Positions 62,512-64,000 of a stretch of 64,000 bases of DNA are shown here, one piece after another (position 1 is the first letter of the stretch; the number at the start of each line of letters is the position of its first letter). The DNA is from Nakazawaea peltata (taxonomy: Eukaryota > Ascomycota > Pichiomycetes > Alaninales > Pachysolenaceae): the NCBI GenBank assembly GCA_001599355.1, contig BCGQ01000001.1:251135-315134 (forward strand). Reading direction: 5' to 3'. The notes under the pieces are model-generated. The model did no database searches. It had not been told where the DNA came from and was given only the letters and a program-made list of their open reading frames with translations. A program made the position numbers and the translations under genes.

Positions 62512-63025
62512 GTCTGATTGTATTGGGGTTTTCTCAAGGTTATTCCGTTTGGAGGGTGAGATTTTCAATTAGAAAAATTTTATGCGCAGAGGAAATTGGG
62601 GGAGAATTAGGGGGGAATAAGGGGCGAATTGAGGCCACGAAGGGGGTTACGGAGGGGGTTACGAAGGGGGCTATGAAGGAGGGCTATGAAGGAGGGCCGA
62701 AAACAACGGGTGAACCCATGAAGAACATAACGAAAGAGAAATAAGGGTAACTCAAGATTTCCACCTCGTGCAACCGGGCACCAGACCCACTACTATCACT
62801 ACATCAATTAATAAAGGACTTTTTTTAGAGAATGTTATATCGTTTCAAATACCCCTCCCCCCCTTTTCTTCAACTCCAATATCTCATTTAGAAATATCAT
62901 ATAGAGTCCAAGAGGTAAAGGAAAAAGAAGTTCATATAAGTTGTATTGCACACAACCATAAAAGAAAAAAAGACAATAAAGGGATTTTGTTTCTAGACAA
63001 AGACTCTTTTTTTGATTTATGATGC
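62512..63025. other. CCL1 promoter and ATP1 3' flank with G-rich tandem repeats
   Basis: A 514-bp region. About five degenerate 12-15-bp units of the type AGGGGGTTACGA / AGGAGGGCTATGA lie at about 62640-62697 (on the minus strand, TAACCCCCT boxes facing CCL1). A/T-rich sequence near ATP1 probably contains its 3' UTR. No gene is seen. Confidence 0.6.
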
Positions 63026-64000
63026 TTAGAAGGTGGCGACGAAGGACTCGGTAGCGGACTTCAACTTGGTCAACATCTCGTCAGACAAGGAACCCTTGGT
63101 CTTGATGGCTTCCAAGATCTCACCTTCGTTAGCCTTCAAGTAACCCAAGAAGGATTCCTCGAATTCACCGATTCTGTTCAATGGGATAGCATCCAAGAAA
63201 CCGTTGACACCGGCGTAAACCAATGGGACTTGCTCCTCAGCAGCCAATGGGGAGTATTGCTTTTGGGTCAACAATTGGGTCAATCTCTCACCTCTGGCCA
63301 AGGTTTGCTTGGTGGAGGCATCCAAATCGGAACCGAATTGGGCGAAAGCGGCAACTTCTCTGTATTGGGCCAAGAAAAGCTTCAAGGAACCAGCAACTTG
63401 CTTCATGGCCTTGACTTGAGCGGCAGAACCGACACGAGAAACGGACAAACCAACGTTAATAGCTGGTCTAATACCCTTGTAGAACAATTCAGCTTCCAAG
63501 AAGATTTGACCATCGGTAATGGAAATAACGTTAGTTGGAATATAAGCGGAAACATCACCACCTTGGGTCTCAATAACTGGCAAAGCAGTCAAAGATCCAC
63601 CACCGAACAGCTCGGACATCTTGGCGGCTCTCTCCAATAAACGGGAGTGCAAGTAGAAGACATCACCTGGGTAAGCTTCTCTTCCTGGTGGACGTCTCAA
63701 CAACAAAGACAATTGACGGTAAGCAACGGCTTGCTTGGACAAATCGTCGTAGATGATCAAGGCGTGTCTACCGTTGTCTCTGAACCATTCACCAATGGCA
63801 CAGGCAGTGAATGGAGCCAAGTATTGCAATGGAGCAGCCTCAGAAGCAGTGGCGGCAACAATGATAGAGTACTTCATAGCATCGTGTTGTTCCAAAGTTT
63901 GGACCAATTGGGCAACGGTGGATCTCTTTTGACCAACGGCAACGTAGACACAGTACAACTTCTTGGACTCGTCGGCATCGTTGTTCCATCTCTTTTGGTT
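63026..64000 (-). CDS. ATP1: Mitochondrial F1Fo-ATP synthase subunit alpha, 5' truncated
   Basis: The C-terminal 324 codons of F1-alpha, open to the right edge, where the reading begins [31 protein letters not shown]. The match to yeast Atp1 is close throughout: [57 protein letters not shown], the noncatalytic-site [16 protein letters not shown] and the end [11 protein letters not shown]. The segment [15 protein letters not shown] has CTG (63608-63610, minus) where human F1-alpha has Ala. The P-loop and presequence are outside the window. Confidence 0.97.
   Translation of the reverse strand, partial: NQKRWNNDADESKKLYCVYVAVGQKRSTVAQLVQTLEQHDAMKYSIIVAATASEAAPLQYLAPFTACAIGEWFRDNGRHALIIYDDLSKQAVAYRQLSLLLRRPPGREAYPGDVFYLHSRLLERAAKMSELFGGGSLTALPVIETQGGDVSAYIPTNVISITDGQIFLEAELFYKGIRPAINVGLSVSRVGSAAQVKAMKQVAGSLKLFLAQYREVAAFAQFGSDLDASTKQTLARGERLTQLLTQKQYSPLAAEEQVPLVYAGVNGFLDAIPLNRIGEFEESFLGYLKANEGEILEAIKTKGSLSDEMLTKLKSATESFVATF

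Overview
The window is nuclear DNA of a budding yeast (Saccharomycotina). It is compact, AT-leaning and almost intron-free, with full-length orthologues of S. cerevisiae-type genes such as VMA1, DPB2, RPO21, BPL1, CCT4, UFD2 and ATP1. Both edge genes are cut: VMA1 at the left edge lacks its 5' part and ATP1 at the right edge lacks its N-terminal coding part. No retroelement, DNA transposon or CRISPR array was recognised. The only mobile element is an intein with a homing-endonuclease domain inside VMA1.

The most important observation concerns the genetic code. In-frame CTG codons repeatedly fall where well-known protein families have an invariant alanine: VMA1, PP2A, NTO1, UFD2, the methylmalonate-semialdehyde dehydrogenase, CCL1, RDI1 and ATP1. 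I found none at an invariant leucine. The window therefore appears to read CUG as Ala, as known for the Pachysolen/Nakazawaea/Peterozyma clade. CTG residues should be read as Ala in every protein described here.

Layout. 1-8 kb: intein-bearing VMA1, an unknown gene, PP2A catalytic subunit, an OHCU decarboxylase of urate breakdown, and DPB2 with an MCB box. 8-14 kb: tRNA-Asp and two nutrient transporters behind long promoters with GATAAG sites. 14-25 kb: NTO1, MMSDH, RDI1, RBS1, UFD2. 25-29 kb: RPL35 (intron after the ATG), ARF1 (5'-UTR intron), NUS1. 29-39 kb, the most accessory part: long intergenic regions, two tandem alcohol-acetyltransferase-like genes, a glucose-sensor-like transporter and a globin-like protein. 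39-64 kb, dense housekeeping DNA: RPN5, an ATG38-like gene, LDB17, an SCM3-like gene, CPR6, RPO21, BPL1, CRD1, CCT4, CDC123, SAS10, RPC53, CCL1, ATP1. Several convergent pairs are separated by only 0-40 bp.

Several promoters carry recognisable sites that fit the gene: MCB before DPB2, a perfect heat-shock element before CPR6, a CACGTG + TTAGGGT composite before RPL35, RRPE boxes between SAS10 and RPC53, and a PACE-like core before RPN5. An unexplained 8-mer, AGTCGTG[C/T], recurs in at least six different upstream regions. Where a reading frame opened at a non-ATG codon, I moved the start to the first ATG that fits the family.
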